From: Amycolatopsis sp. cg9
GTDB lineage: Bacteria; Actinomycetota; Actinomycetes; Mycobacteriales; Pseudonocardiaceae
DNA length: 64,000 bases
Direction: 5' to 3'
NCBI RefSeq assembly: GCF_041346945.1
Contig: NZ_CP166850.1
Span: 620,001 to 684,000, forward strand
A program made the translations under genes and the position numbers. A model generated the notes under the pieces. That model was not told where the DNA came from. It was given only the letters and a program-made list of their open reading frames with translations, and made no database searches. Shown one piece after another: positions 45,287 through 54,001 of the stretch (position 1 is its first letter; every line of letters starts with the position of its first letter).

Positions 45287-46903
45287 TCAGTACCCCCGCA
45301 CTTCCGGCCACCGGCGTTCCACCCCGGCGGCGTCCAGCACGCGCGCGAAGTCCTCGAAGAGCCGGCTGTCGGCCTGGACCGCCCGCGGCTCGACGTCCTC
45401 GCTGACGGCGAACGCGGCGAGCAGCCCGGCGACCTCGCCGACGTTCCACTCGACGGGGTGCAGCCGGAAGCAGCCGTTCGTGATGTGCGTGGTGCCGATG
45501 TTCTTGCCCGCGGGCAGCAGGTTCGCCGTGCGGACGGGCAGCAGCGCGCCGAGCGGGATCTCGTACGGCACGCTGGCGACGTCGATGTAGTTGTCCCCGC
45601 CGGTCGACGGGTGCAGGTCGATCCGGTAGCTCCCGACCCCGACGGCGTCCGCGCGGCGGACCCGCCCGTCGACCCCGAGGATCTCGGCCGAGACGTCGTG
45701 TTCGGTGACGGTCGTGACGGCCTTGATGCGCCGGGCTTCGCGGACGTACGCGGACTTCGCGAGACCGTCCTTCGTGCCGGTGACGTCGGGACGGAGCTTG
45801 AGCCCGGGGAAACCGGTACCGCCGTCCGCGCGGGGCGCCTCGGTCTGCAGCCAGTGGAGGACGGACAGGCTCAGCTGCTTGGCTTCGTGGTGCGCGGTTT
45901 TCACGTCGGCTTCGCCTGCGTGGCCGGGGATGGTGAGGGCGGGCTTGAGCCAGTAGTCGTTGAGCGGCCAGTTGACCAGCGTGACGTCGGAGTCGAAGGC
46001 GCCGGCGGTGTGCAGGCCGCGGGCGAGGATGCGGCGGAACGTCCACAGTTCCTTGTCCCCGGCGTCGGCGCTCTGGTCGGCGCTGACGGCGAGGGGGTCG
46101 CCGGGCGGGTTCGGCACGAAGGTGCGCTTGACCGGGTCGAGGGTCCGCGGGTCGGGGGCGACGAAGCCGAGCAGCGGGCCGGGCCAGAAGTCCGGCTGGT
46201 AGTCGCGCCAGAAGCCGTACATCGCGGGCTTGTCGATGACGTGGTTTTCGCCTTCGTGGTGGGAAACCGCGAAGCAGTAGGTGATGCCCTGCAGGTTGGC
46301 GGGATCGGCCGCGTCCGGCGCGTGCGGCTCACCGTGCTCGGACTTCGCTTCCGCCCCGGTGACGTGTTCGGTCCCGGCGAGCGGCAGGAGGTCCCCGTTC
46401 TCGGTGGCGTCGAGGACGTACCGGGCTTTGACGACGACGCGTTCCTCGCCCTCGAGGACCACGGCCTCGACGCGGTCGCCGGTGGTGTGCACCCCGACCG
46501 GGCGGTGGTCGCGCAGGACGTGGATCCGCCCGGCGCTGACGTGCGGCGCGAGCATGGCTTCGACCACGGCGAGCGCCACCCGCGGCTCGTGGCAGAGCTT
46601 GCTGACCTTCCCGGCCCCGGGGTTGAGCTCGGCGTGCTTCGCGGCTTCGGCGCGGAGCGGGTAATGGCGGCGGTAGTGGTCGCGGATGCCCGCGCGCAGC
46701 TCGCGGTAGGTGCGGGTGGACCCGAACCGCTCGATCCACGGGTTTTCGTCCGGCGGAACGGCTTGCGCGGTGAGCTGGCCGCCGAGCCAGTCGGTCTCCT
46801 CGGTCAGCACGACCCGCCGCCCGTGGGAGGCCGCGGCCAGCGCGGCGGCGACCCCGCCGAGTCCCCCGCCGACGATGAGAATCTCGGTGCCCAGTTCCTT
46901 CAT
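45287..46903 (-). CDS. FAD-dependent oxidoreductase (FAD_oxidored family)
   Basis: The 538-residue flavoprotein begins MKELGTEILIVGGGLGGVAA, a Rossmann FAD motif, then TEETDWLGGQLTAQAVPPDE, typical of the xanthan-lyase-associated FAD_oxidored family (PF12831). NLLPAGKNIGTTHITNGCFRL near the end is the second conserved motif. No signal peptide was seen. GGGAAGG precedes the ATG. Homologues cluster with glycan-degradation genes, but the reaction is unknown. It is 48 bases upstream of lacI and probably in the same transcript. Confidence 0.85.
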   Translation of the reverse strand: MKELGTEILIVGGGLGGVAAALAAASHGRRVVLTEETDWLGGQLTAQAVPPDENPWIERFGSTRTYRELRAGIRDHYRRHYPLRAEAAKHAELNPGAGKVSKLCHEPRVALAVVEAMLAPHVSAGRIHVLRDHRPVGVHTTGDRVEAVVLEGEERVVVKARYVLDATENGDLLPLAGTEHVTGAEAKSEHGEPHAPDAADPANLQGITYCFAVSHHEGENHVIDKPAMYGFWRDYQPDFWPGPLLGFVAPDPRTLDPVKRTFVPNPPGDPLAVSADQSADAGDKELWTFRRILARGLHTAGAFDSDVTLVNWPLNDYWLKPALTIPGHAGEADVKTAHHEAKQLSLSVLHWLQTEAPRADGGTGFPGLKLRPDVTGTKDGLAKSAYVREARRIKAVTTVTEHDVSAEILGVDGRVRRADAVGVGSYRIDLHPSTGGDNYIDVASVPYEIPLGALLPVRTANLLPAGKNIGTTHITNGCFRLHPVEWNVGEVAGLLAAFAVSEDVEPRAVQADSRLFEDFARVLDAAGVERRWPEVRGY

Positions 46904-46922
46904 GAAGCCTTCCCGCAGGTGA

Positions 46923-46934
46923 TAATTCGAATTA
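46923..46934. promoter_or_regulatory. LacI-type operator candidate TAATTCGAATTA
   Basis: A perfect 12-base palindrome 20 bases upstream of the FAD oxidoreductase start, matching the site before the ABC importer (11 of 12 bases). Confidence 0.7.
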
Positions 46935-46978
46935 CTACGCGGGTATGGTGCGCACGGCAAGCTCAAGGAGTCAAGAGG

Positions 46979-47055
46979 CTGAAGGGGACGTTCCACTCAT
47001 CCCACGCGCTGAAGGGGACGTTCATCGCATCTGATGCGATGAACGTCCCCTTCAG
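46979..47055. repeat. Cluster of CTGAAGGGGACGTTC repeats with a 23-base palindrome
   Basis: CTGAAGGGGACGTTC occurs at 46979-46993 and 47009-47023 (30-base period) and inverted at 47041-47055. The second and third copies form a perfect 23-base inverted repeat (47009-47031 with 47033-47055, one base between). It directly follows the TetR stop and could end that transcript on the minus strand. The same string flavour recurs in Amycolatopsis intergenic DNA, as I recall. Confidence 0.85.
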
Positions 47056-47606
47056 CCGAGCAGCGACGTCGCCAGTCGCTTCGCCGTGCGGAACGGAGCC
47101 GCGTCCTGGGCGACCACCGACTGCACCGCGGCGCCCTCCAGCACCAGCATCAGCTCGTCCGCCAGCCGCTCGGCCGCCCCGGCGCGGGCGAGCTGGGCGC
47201 GCAGGTAACCGTGCAGCGCCGTCTTGTGGTGGCGGACGACTTCGCGGACCGGGTCGGCGGGGTCGGGGAACTCCGAAGTCGCGTTGAGGAACGCGCAGCC
47301 GCGGTACCCGTCGCGGGACAGCCAGGCCTCGTACGCGTCGAACACCGCCAGCACCCGCTCCCGTGGCTCCGGGTGCGCCGCCGTGATCTCGTCGACCTGC
47401 TCCTGCCACGCGCGGTCGCGTTCCCGCAGGTACGCCACGACGAGCCGGCTCTTCGACCCGAAATTGCCGTAGAGGGCCGCCTTAGTGACGCCCGCCTCCG
47501 CGGCCACCGCGTCGACCCCGACGACGTGGATGCCGTCCCGGTAGAACAGCGCCGACGCTGCCTTGAGCACCTTCCCGCGCGCGTCGCCGGGACGAGTCCG
47601 GCCCAT
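47052..47606 (-). CDS. TetR family regulator
   Basis: The 184-residue repressor has the helix-turn-helix DAVAAEAGVTKAALYGNFGS and a C-terminal helical domain with SRDGYRGCAFLNATSEFPDP, a pattern of the LmrA/YxaF-like TetR subgroup that represses drug-efflux genes. Two ATG codons lie together; the second is better spaced from GGGAGGT. It is divergent from an MFS exporter with a perfect palindrome between them. Confidence 0.88.
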   Translation of the reverse strand: MGRTRPGDARGKVLKAASALFYRDGIHVVGVDAVAAEAGVTKAALYGNFGSKSRLVVAYLRERDRAWQEQVDEITAAHPEPRERVLAVFDAYEAWLSRDGYRGCAFLNATSEFPDPADPVREVVRHHKTALHGYLRAQLARAGAAERLADELMLVLEGAAVQSVVAQDAAPFRTAKRLATSLLG

Positions 47607-47652
47607 CATACCTCCCGGTCTACCGCATTACCTGGCACAACCGTACCACCCC

Positions 47653-47676
47653 TTGACAGCAAACAGACCGGTCTGT
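47653..47676. promoter_or_regulatory. MFS promoter with TetR operator ACAGACCGGTCTGT
   Basis: TTGACA (47653-47658) is followed by a perfect 14-base palindrome ACAGACCGGTCTGT (47663-47676) in the -35/-10 spacer. Binding of the TetR regulator here would block the MFS promoter. Confidence 0.72.
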
Positions 47677-47687
47677 CTGATGGGGGC

Positions 47688-48824
47688 ATGGCGACCAAGA
47701 CCGGAGAGACGACGACGTCGTGGTGGCCCCTCGCCGCGGCCGGCGCGGGGGTCATCGCCCTCTGCTACGGGTTCGCGCGCTACGCCTACGGGTTGTTCGT
47801 GCCCCGGTTCAGCGAGACGTTCGGGCTGACCACCGTCGGCGTCGGCGTGCTCAGCGGCCTCTCGACCGCCGGCTACGCGGCCGGGCTGCTGCTGGCCCCG
47901 CGGACGTCGGCGCACTCGGCGCGCGGCACCGTGCTGCTCGCCGGCGTGGCCGCCACGACCGGGCTCGCGCTCATGGCGCTGGCCCCGGCCGTCGCCGTGT
48001 TCGCCGCCGGGATCGTGGTCGCCGGCGCCAGTGCGGGGCTCGTGTCGCCCGGCGTCGCCCAGCTCATCGGGGAGAGCACCGGCCAGGCCCGGGCGCAGAC
48101 CTGGGCCAACACCGGCACCGGCCTCGGGCTCGCCGCGTCCGCGGGCACGCCGCTGCTGGCCATCGGCTGGCCGGTGATCTGGGCGGTGTTCGCCGGGCTC
48201 GGCGCGGTGGTGACGCTGCTCGCGTGGCGGACGCTCCCCCGCTCCCGGCCCGCCGCCGCGGTCACCGGGTCCGGATCGGGCCTCAGGCCGCTGGTGCTCA
48301 ACTCCGCGCTGATCGGGGTGACGAGCGCGCCGTACTGGACGTTCTCCGGCTCCCGGCTCGCCGAAGCCGGCCTGAGCCCGGTGGCCGCGACCTGGTGCTG
48401 GGGCACGATCGGGGTCGCCGGGCTGCTCGGCGGCCTGGCCGGCCGGGTCGTCGGCCGCGCCGGGCTGCCGGCCGCCACCCTCGCGACCTGGACGCTCGCC
48501 GCGGCCGGCCTCGCCCTGCTGGCCGTGCCGGGCCTCGGGCTGTTCGGCGCCCTGCTTTCCAGCGCGCTCTTCGGCAGCACCTACATGGCGTTGACCGGGT
48601 TGTGCATCGTCTGGGCGGCCCGCGTGTCACCCGCGCGGCCCGCCCGCGGCGTCACCTGGTCCTTCGCCGGGCTGGGCGTCGGGCAGACGGCCGCCGCCCC
48701 GCTGGCCGGGGCAGCAGCCGCGAGCACCGGCCTGGGACCGGTGTTCATACTGACCGGTCTGATCGCGCTTCTCGCGTGGACTCCCTGGTTCAAGCCAGCC
48801 GGGCCGGCAGACCGGCGGCCGTGA
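47688..48824 (+). CDS. MFS transporter (12 TM)
   Basis: The 378-residue membrane protein has about twelve hydrophobic helices and opens LCYGFARYAYGLFVPRFSET, resembling YbfB/CynX-type MFS carriers. GGGGG precedes ATG 47688. It is divergent from the TetR regulator, suggesting inducible export or uptake of a small molecule. The 3' end overlaps the ECF sigma gene on the opposite strand by 35 bases. Confidence 0.87.
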   Translation: MATKTGETTTSWWPLAAAGAGVIALCYGFARYAYGLFVPRFSETFGLTTVGVGVLSGLSTAGYAAGLLLAPRTSAHSARGTVLLAGVAATTGLALMALAPAVAVFAAGIVVAGASAGLVSPGVAQLIGESTGQARAQTWANTGTGLGLAASAGTPLLAIGWPVIWAVFAGLGAVVTLLAWRTLPRSRPAAAVTGSGSGLRPLVLNSALIGVTSAPYWTFSGSRLAEAGLSPVAATWCWGTIGVAGLLGGLAGRVVGRAGLPAATLATWTLAAAGLALLAVPGLGLFGALLSSALFGSTYMALTGLCIVWAARVSPARPARGVTWSFAGLGVGQTAAAPLAGAAAASTGLGPVFILTGLIALLAWTPWFKPAGPADRRP

Positions 48825-49755
48825 CGAGGTCCGGACCGGGGAACTTCACCGCTCGCGACAAGCGCTGCCCGGTCACCGTGAACACCCACAGCCCTTCGGC
48901 GCGCAGGACGCCTTCGCCGTCCGGGCGGTAGCTGCCCGCGGCGGGCTGGCCGTTGGCGCGCGTGGGCCGCAGCCGGATCCCCCGGTCCGCCCGGAAGGCG
49001 TACCGCTCCAGGAACGGCAGGCACACGCGCACCCCCTTGAACCACACCGGGTGCGGCATGGCTTCGAGGCTGAAGTCGTCGTGGATGACGGTCCGGATGG
49101 CCGCCGTGTCCTGCGCTTCGAACGCCGCGACGTAGCGGTCGAGCAGCGTCCGTTCGACCTCCGGGTCCGGCGGCTCGGCCTCGAGGTCGAGTTCGTCGAG
49201 CCGCTGCCGGGCCCGCTGCAGCAGGCTCTTCACCGCGGGCACGCTGACGCCGAGCGTCTCCGCGATTTCGGCGGCGGACCACGACAGCACCTCCCGGAGC
49301 AGGAACGCCGCCCGCTGCCGCGCCGGCAGGTGCTGCAGGGCCGCGATCAGCGCCAGCCGCACCGACTCGCGCCGGACGACGACTTCGCCCGGGTCGCCGA
49401 GCACCGCGTCGGGCAGCGGCTCGAGCCACGCGAGCGAGCCGGCGCCGAACACCCGGGCATCGGGATCGCTCGACGGCGCCCCCAGCCCGGCGGGCAGCAC
49501 CCGCCGGCTGCGGTGCGTCAGCTCGGTCAGGCAGGTGTTGGTCGCGATCCGGTACAGCCAGGTCTTGAGCGACGAGCGCCCCTCGAAGGCGTCGACCCCG
49601 CGCGCGGCCCGGAGGTACGTCTCCTGGACGACGTCTTCGGCGTCCTGGTAGGACCCGGTCATCCGGTAGCAGTGGGCGAGCAGCGCGGGGCGGAGCGCGC
49701 CGAACTCGTCCCGCAGCCGCGCGCTCCCGGTAAGCGGCACCGCCTCAGCCGACAT
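48790..49755 (-). CDS. ECF RNA polymerase sigma factor with SnoaL-like C-terminal domain
   Basis: The 321-residue sigma factor has region 2 (AHCYRMTGSYQDAEDVVQET), region 4 (LPARQRAAFLLREVLSWSAA, EIAETLGVSVPAVKSL) and a C-terminal NTF2/SnoaL-like extension of about 120 residues, as in SigG/SigX5-type (ECF56-like) sigma factors. Such extensions replace an anti-sigma factor in controlling activity. It overlaps the preceding gene by 11 bases. Confidence 0.87.
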   Translation of the reverse strand: MSAEAVPLTGSARLRDEFGALRPALLAHCYRMTGSYQDAEDVVQETYLRAARGVDAFEGRSSLKTWLYRIATNTCLTELTHRSRRVLPAGLGAPSSDPDARVFGAGSLAWLEPLPDAVLGDPGEVVVRRESVRLALIAALQHLPARQRAAFLLREVLSWSAAEIAETLGVSVPAVKSLLQRARQRLDELDLEAEPPDPEVERTLLDRYVAAFEAQDTAAIRTVIHDDFSLEAMPHPVWFKGVRVCLPFLERYAFRADRGIRLRPTRANGQPAAGSYRPDGEGVLRAEGLWVFTVTGQRLSRAVKFPGPDLVTAAGLPARLA

Positions 49756-50512
49756 CGCGCACTCCCCGTTCGTGGATGGCTTCCAAAGCTTCCCTCATCC
49801 CCGCGAAACCCGAGCGGTGGAACCGGGGCCCGTACGACACCCGGGCCACGCCCAGCGCCGCCAGCCCGGCGAGGTCCAGCGCCGGGCTGGTGTTGCCGTT
49901 GACCGGCCCGCCGACTTCGGTGACGACCCGCGCGAGCGCGTCGCCGGGTGCCCCGATCGGGTACACGCAGTCCGCGCCCGCCTCCCGGTAGCGGCGGCCC
50001 CGCCGGACGGCCTCCGCCACCCGGTCCGCCTCGGGCACCCCGGCGGGCGGCAGGAACACGTCGATCCGCGCGTTGACGACGAGCGGGACCCCGCTCGCGT
50101 CGGCGGCCGCGCGCACCTCGGCCAGCCGGTCCGCGTGCGCTTCGGCGTCCGCGAGCCCGCCGGCGCGGTGGTCGGTGTCCTCGAGGTTGCACCCGGCCGC
50201 CCCGGCTTCGAGGAGCCGGTCCACCAGCTCCCCCGGCGCCAGCCCGTAGCCGGCCTCGGCGTCGACGGTCACCGGGACTCCCACGGCGCGGGCGATCCGG
50301 GCGGCCGCCGCGAACATCTCCCGCCACGGCGCCGCTTCGCCGTCTTGGTACCCGAGCACGTCGGCCACGGCGGCGCTGGAGGTCGCCACCACCGGGAAGC
50401 CGGTCTCGACGACGAGCTCGGCACTGGCTTCGTCCCAGGCGTTCGGCAGCACCAGCAGCTCACCGCCGTGCAGTTCGCGCAGCAGGCCGGCGTGGGCGTT
50501 CAGGTCGGTCAC
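49745..50512 (-). CDS. Isocitrate lyase/PEP mutase superfamily protein
   Basis: The 255-residue TIM-barrel enzyme has VLPNAWDEASAELVVETGF, VTVDAEAGYG and GCNLEDTDHRAGGL, the metal and phosphate-binding landmarks of the carboxyphosphonoenolpyruvate mutase-like group. The usual catalytic KRCGH loop of isocitrate lyase is absent, as expected for this branch. It starts at a GTG three bases after the MFS gene. Substrate unknown. Confidence 0.85.
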   Translation of the reverse strand: MTDLNAHAGLLRELHGGELLVLPNAWDEASAELVVETGFPVVATSSAAVADVLGYQDGEAAPWREMFAAAARIARAVGVPVTVDAEAGYGLAPGELVDRLLEAGAAGCNLEDTDHRAGGLADAEAHADRLAEVRAAADASGVPLVVNARIDVFLPPAGVPEADRVAEAVRRGRRYREAGADCVYPIGAPGDALARVVTEVGGPVNGNTSPALDLAGLAALGVARVSYGPRFHRSGFAGMREALEAIHERGVRDVG

Positions 50513-50515
50513 GGC

Positions 50516-51922
50516 TCAGTTCTCCTTCGGTTCGCGACGGGGGACGAAACAGCCGGCCAGCACGCCGGCGGCGGCGAGGGCGGCGCTGAGCACGACGGCG
50601 GCCGTGAACCCGGCGGTGAACGCTTCCCGCGACGAATAGCCGCCGGCCAGCGAGAACCCGGCGACCAGGACGGCCACGCCGAACGCGCCGCCGAGCTGCC
50701 GCATCGCGCTGAAGGCGCCGGAGGCCTTGCCGAGGAACCGCGGCCCGGCCGAGGTCAGCACCGCGCTCTGCACCGCGGGCAGGCACATCGCGATGCCCGT
50801 GCCCGACAGCACCAGCGGCGCGGCGAGCACCCAGTACGTGGCCGACGGCCCGGCGACCACGGCGACCCAGAGCATGGCCAGGCCGTGCAGCCCCAGCCCC
50901 GCGACGATGAACGGCCGCTCGCCGAAGCGGCCGACCAGCCGCCCGGCCAGCTGCGGGACGACCACGGTGGTCAGCCCCCACGGTGCCAGCCCGGCCCCGG
51001 CGGCGAGCGGCCCGTAGCCGAGCCCTTCCTGCAGGAACTGGGCCATGAAGAAAGTCGCGCCCAGTGCGGAGGCCCAGTGGCAGAAGATCACCGCGTTGCC
51101 CGCCGAGAACCGGCGCGAGCGGAACAGCCCGGGCGGGAGCATCGGGTGCGCCGCCCGCCGCTGCCAGGCGACGAACGCGCCGAAGGCGATCAGCCCGGCC
51201 GCGAGCGGTCCCGCGACGCCGGGCCAGCTCGCGGTGCCGACCTGCGCCAGCCCCCACACCACCCCGAACGAACCGGCGCCGGCCAGCAGCAGCCCCGGCA
51301 CGTCGAGAGCGCGATCGGGCCCGTGGCTCTCCTCGACCCGCGTCCGGGCGAGCACGACCAGGACCGCGCCCACGGGGACGTTGAGCCAGAAGATCCACGG
51401 CCAGGAGATGCCCGCCACGACGGCCCCGCCCAGCAGCGGGCCGAGCGGCACCGCCACCCCGCTCACGCTCGCGAAGACGCCGAGCGCCTTCGGCCGCAGC
51501 TCCGGTGGGAAGGCGGCGCCCAGCAGCGCCAGCGCGAGCGGCATGACGAACGCGGCGCCGGCGCCCTGCAGCACCCGGCCGGCGATCAGGGTGCCGGCGT
51601 CCGGGGCGAGGGCGCAGACCAGCGACGCCAGCGCGAACACGCTCACCCCGGCCGTGAACAGCCGCCGCCGTCCCCAGCGGTCCCCGGCGGCCGCGGCCGT
51701 CATGAGCAGGACGGCGAAGCTCAGGCCGTAGGCGTTGACCGTCCATTCGAGCTCGGCGGCCGACGCACCCGTGCCGGCCTTGATCGCGGTCAGGGCGGTC
51801 GCCACGACGAGCGCGTCGAGCACGACCATCATCGAAGCGACGGAGGTGATCGCCAGGACCCACCTTCGCTTCGCTGCTCCTACCTCCGGTACCGCCGGTG
51901 TGGGCGGGGTTTCGACGCGCAC
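50516..51922 (-). CDS. MFS drug exporter, DHA2 (EmrB/QacA) family, 14 TM
   Basis: The 468-residue transporter has about fourteen hydrophobic helices, motif C-like VLDALVVATALTAIK at the start and GDRWGRRRLFTAGVSVFALA (motif A). It probably exports a lipophilic toxin or antibiotic by proton antiport. A GAGGAG precedes the GTG. It begins a three-gene operon with the PEP mutase-like protein and the ECF sigma factor. Confidence 0.88.
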   Translation of the reverse strand: MRVETPPTPAVPEVGAAKRRWVLAITSVASMMVVLDALVVATALTAIKAGTGASAAELEWTVNAYGLSFAVLLMTAAAAGDRWGRRRLFTAGVSVFALASLVCALAPDAGTLIAGRVLQGAGAAFVMPLALALLGAAFPPELRPKALGVFASVSGVAVPLGPLLGGAVVAGISWPWIFWLNVPVGAVLVVLARTRVEESHGPDRALDVPGLLLAGAGSFGVVWGLAQVGTASWPGVAGPLAAGLIAFGAFVAWQRRAAHPMLPPGLFRSRRFSAGNAVIFCHWASALGATFFMAQFLQEGLGYGPLAAGAGLAPWGLTTVVVPQLAGRLVGRFGERPFIVAGLGLHGLAMLWVAVVAGPSATYWVLAAPLVLSGTGIAMCLPAVQSAVLTSAGPRFLGKASGAFSAMRQLGGAFGVAVLVAGFSLAGGYSSREAFTAGFTAAVVLSAALAAAGVLAGCFVPRREPKEN

Positions 51923-51995
51923 TCGGGACTCCTCGCGGCTCGGTTGCGGTGCTGCCGAGTGATGGACACCGCGCGAGCCGGAAAGGAATCGGTGG

Positions 51996-53150
51996 TTACA
52001 GCGGCAGTCCCGAGTAGTTGTCCGCGAGCTCGGTCGCCGCGGCCGCCGACGTCACCGTGCGGCGCAGCTGGGCCAGCTGGAGCTGGGCGTCGAAGTCGTC
52101 GCCGTGGCGGTGCAGCATCGACGTCATCCACCACGAGAAGTGCGTGCAGCGCCAGACCCGCCGCAGCGCCGTGTCCGAGTACGCGTCGACGAGCTCGTCC
52201 GTGCCGTCCTTCAGGGAAGCGGTGAGCGCCTTGGCCAGCAGGGCGACGTCGGCGACGGCCAGGTTCAGGCCCTTCGCCCCGGTCGGCGGCACGATGTGCG
52301 CGGCGTCCCCGGCGAGGTAGAGGTTGCCGTGCCGCATCGGCGTCGCGACGAAGCTGCGCATCGGCAGCACGCTCTTCTCGGTGATCGGCCCCGTCTCCAG
52401 TGCCCACCCGGGGTGCCCGAGACGGGTCGCGAGCGCGTCCCAGATCCGGTCGTCGCTCCACCCGGCGATGTCCTCGTCCGGCGCCACCTGGAGGTAGAAC
52501 CGGCTCACCCGCGGCGAGCGCATGCTGTGCATCGCGAAGCCGTCCGGGTGCCAGGCGTAGATCAGCTCGTCGGCCGACGGCGCGACGTCGGCCAGCACGC
52601 CCAGCCACGCGAACGGGTAAGCGCGCTCCCGGATCTCGGCGCCGGGGATGGACGCCCGGCTCGGCCCGTGGAACCCGTCGCAGCCGACGACGACGTCCGC
52701 GTCGACCCGCTGCGCCCGCCCGGCGTCGTCCACGAAGGTCACGTGCGGCTTCCCGGTGACGTCGTGCAGGGTGACGTCGGACGCCGAGTAGTACGCCGGG
52801 CGGCCGGCCTTCTCGCGCGCCGCCATGAGGTCCTTGGTGATTTCGGTCTGCCCGTAGATCGTCACCGACCGGCCGACGAGGTCGACGAAGTCCAGGTGGT
52901 GCCGTTCGCCGGGCCACTGCAGGTGGATGCCCCGGTGCTCCATGCCTTCGACGTCGAGCCGGGCACCGAGCCCGGCCTCGCGCAGGAGGCCGACCGTGCC
53001 CGCTTCGAGCATGCCCGCGCGGATGCGCGCCTGGACGTAGCCGGCGGTCTGCCGTTCGAGCAGCACCGAGTCGATGCCTTCGAGGCCGAGCAGGTGGGAC
53101 AGCAGCAGCCCGGCCGGGCCGGCGCCGACGATGGCGACCTGGGTGCGCAC
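51996..53150 (-). CDS. pobA: 4-Hydroxybenzoate 3-monooxygenase
   Basis: The 384-residue FAD enzyme makes protocatechuate from 4-hydroxybenzoate. It shows VAIVGAGPAGLLLSHLLGLE, the DG motif (VVGCDGFHGPSRASIPG) and the GD motif (YLAGDAAHIVPPTGAKGLNL), with RAGMLEAGTVGLLREAGLG as substrate-pocket segment. GTG 53150 follows AAAGGA. It leads into the beta-ketoadipate pathway, whose other genes are not in view. An IclR regulator is directly upstream. Confidence 0.92.
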   Translation of the reverse strand: MRTQVAIVGAGPAGLLLSHLLGLEGIDSVLLERQTAGYVQARIRAGMLEAGTVGLLREAGLGARLDVEGMEHRGIHLQWPGERHHLDFVDLVGRSVTIYGQTEITKDLMAAREKAGRPAYYSASDVTLHDVTGKPHVTFVDDAGRAQRVDADVVVGCDGFHGPSRASIPGAEIRERAYPFAWLGVLADVAPSADELIYAWHPDGFAMHSMRSPRVSRFYLQVAPDEDIAGWSDDRIWDALATRLGHPGWALETGPITEKSVLPMRSFVATPMRHGNLYLAGDAAHIVPPTGAKGLNLAVADVALLAKALTASLKDGTDELVDAYSDTALRRVWRCTHFSWWMTSMLHRHGDDFDAQLQLAQLRRTVTSAAAATELADNYSGLPL

Positions 53151-53183
53151 GGGAACGTCCTTTCGCGGGGAGAGCCCGAGCAT

Positions 53184-53220
53184 GGAACGCCCAGCCCGGT
53201 GCGCTCTACGACATTCTCAT
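53184..53220. promoter_or_regulatory. Upstream region of pobA
   Basis: The 37-base gap and the preceding IclR 3' end carry ATTCTC (53213) and AGAGAGT inverted arms around a CTCATTCACTGAG core, a possible IclR site. Weak evidence. Confidence 0.3.
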
Positions 53221-53958
53221 TCACTGAGAGAGTGTCCGCGAGATTCCCCGCGCCGCCGCGCGCAACGCCGGGATCTGCATCCGCGCGGAGTCGTCGCTGG
53301 GCACGATCACCGACAGCGCCGCGACGACGTCGCCGCCGCGTCCCCGCAGCGGGACGGCGATCCCCGTGGTCTCTTCGTCGATGAAGCCCGCGCAGTACGC
53401 GTAGCCGTCCCGCCGGACGTCGGCGAGGAACCGCCGCAGCCGCGCCGGCTCGGTCAACGTCGTGCGCCGGAAGGCGTCCAGCGGGCCCCCCAGCACCTGC
53501 TCCTGCAGTTCGGCGGGCGCGTGGGCGAGCAGCACCAGCCCGGACGACGACGCGTGCAGCGGCAGCCGCCCGGCCACCCGCGTCACGTTGACGACCGCGC
53601 CGGGCGCGGACAACCGCTCGACGAACAGCACTTCGCGGTCCTCCAGCACGGCGAGCTGCGTGTGGTGCCCGACGACGGCGTGCAGATCCTCCATGAACGG
53701 CAGCGCCGCTTCGCGCAGCCCCAGCGTCGGGGACGCGCGCGAAGCCAGCTCCCACAGCCGGACGCCCACCCGGACCCTCCGATCGGTGTCGCGCCGCAGC
53801 CAGCCGTGCCCGACCAGCTCCTCGACCAGCCGCGACGCCGTCGCGACGTGCAGCCCGGCCCGCCGCGCGATGTCGGTGACGCGCAGCGCGGGCGCGTCCG
53901 GTTCGAACGTCTCGAAGATCCGGACGACGCGCGTCAGCACGGAGTCGCGTTTCACCAC
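53221..53958 (-). CDS. IclR family regulator (PobR-like)
   Basis: The 245-residue regulator has the winged helix VTDIARRAGLHVATASRLVE and the IclR effector domain (HASSSGLVLLAHAPAELQEQ, YAYCAGFIDEETTGIAVPL). It is on the same strand as pobA and 70 bases upstream, which in Streptomyces and Acinetobacter is the place of PobR. It likely responds to 4-hydroxybenzoate. This is inferred. Confidence 0.85.
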   Translation of the reverse strand: MVKRDSVLTRVVRIFETFEPDAPALRVTDIARRAGLHVATASRLVEELVGHGWLRRDTDRRVRVGVRLWELASRASPTLGLREAALPFMEDLHAVVGHHTQLAVLEDREVLFVERLSAPGAVVNVTRVAGRLPLHASSSGLVLLAHAPAELQEQVLGGPLDAFRRTTLTEPARLRRFLADVRRDGYAYCAGFIDEETTGIAVPLRGRGGDVVAALSVIVPSDDSARMQIPALRAAARGISRTLSQ

Positions 53959-54001
53959 GTCAGGCAGTGTGCCCCACCGGAGCGGGGCACACCGTCCGGC
54001 G

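Noticed and set aside
49772..52225. 817-residue plus-strand open frame
   Set aside because: It is an antisense shadow of the PEP-mutase-like protein, MFS and pobA genes.
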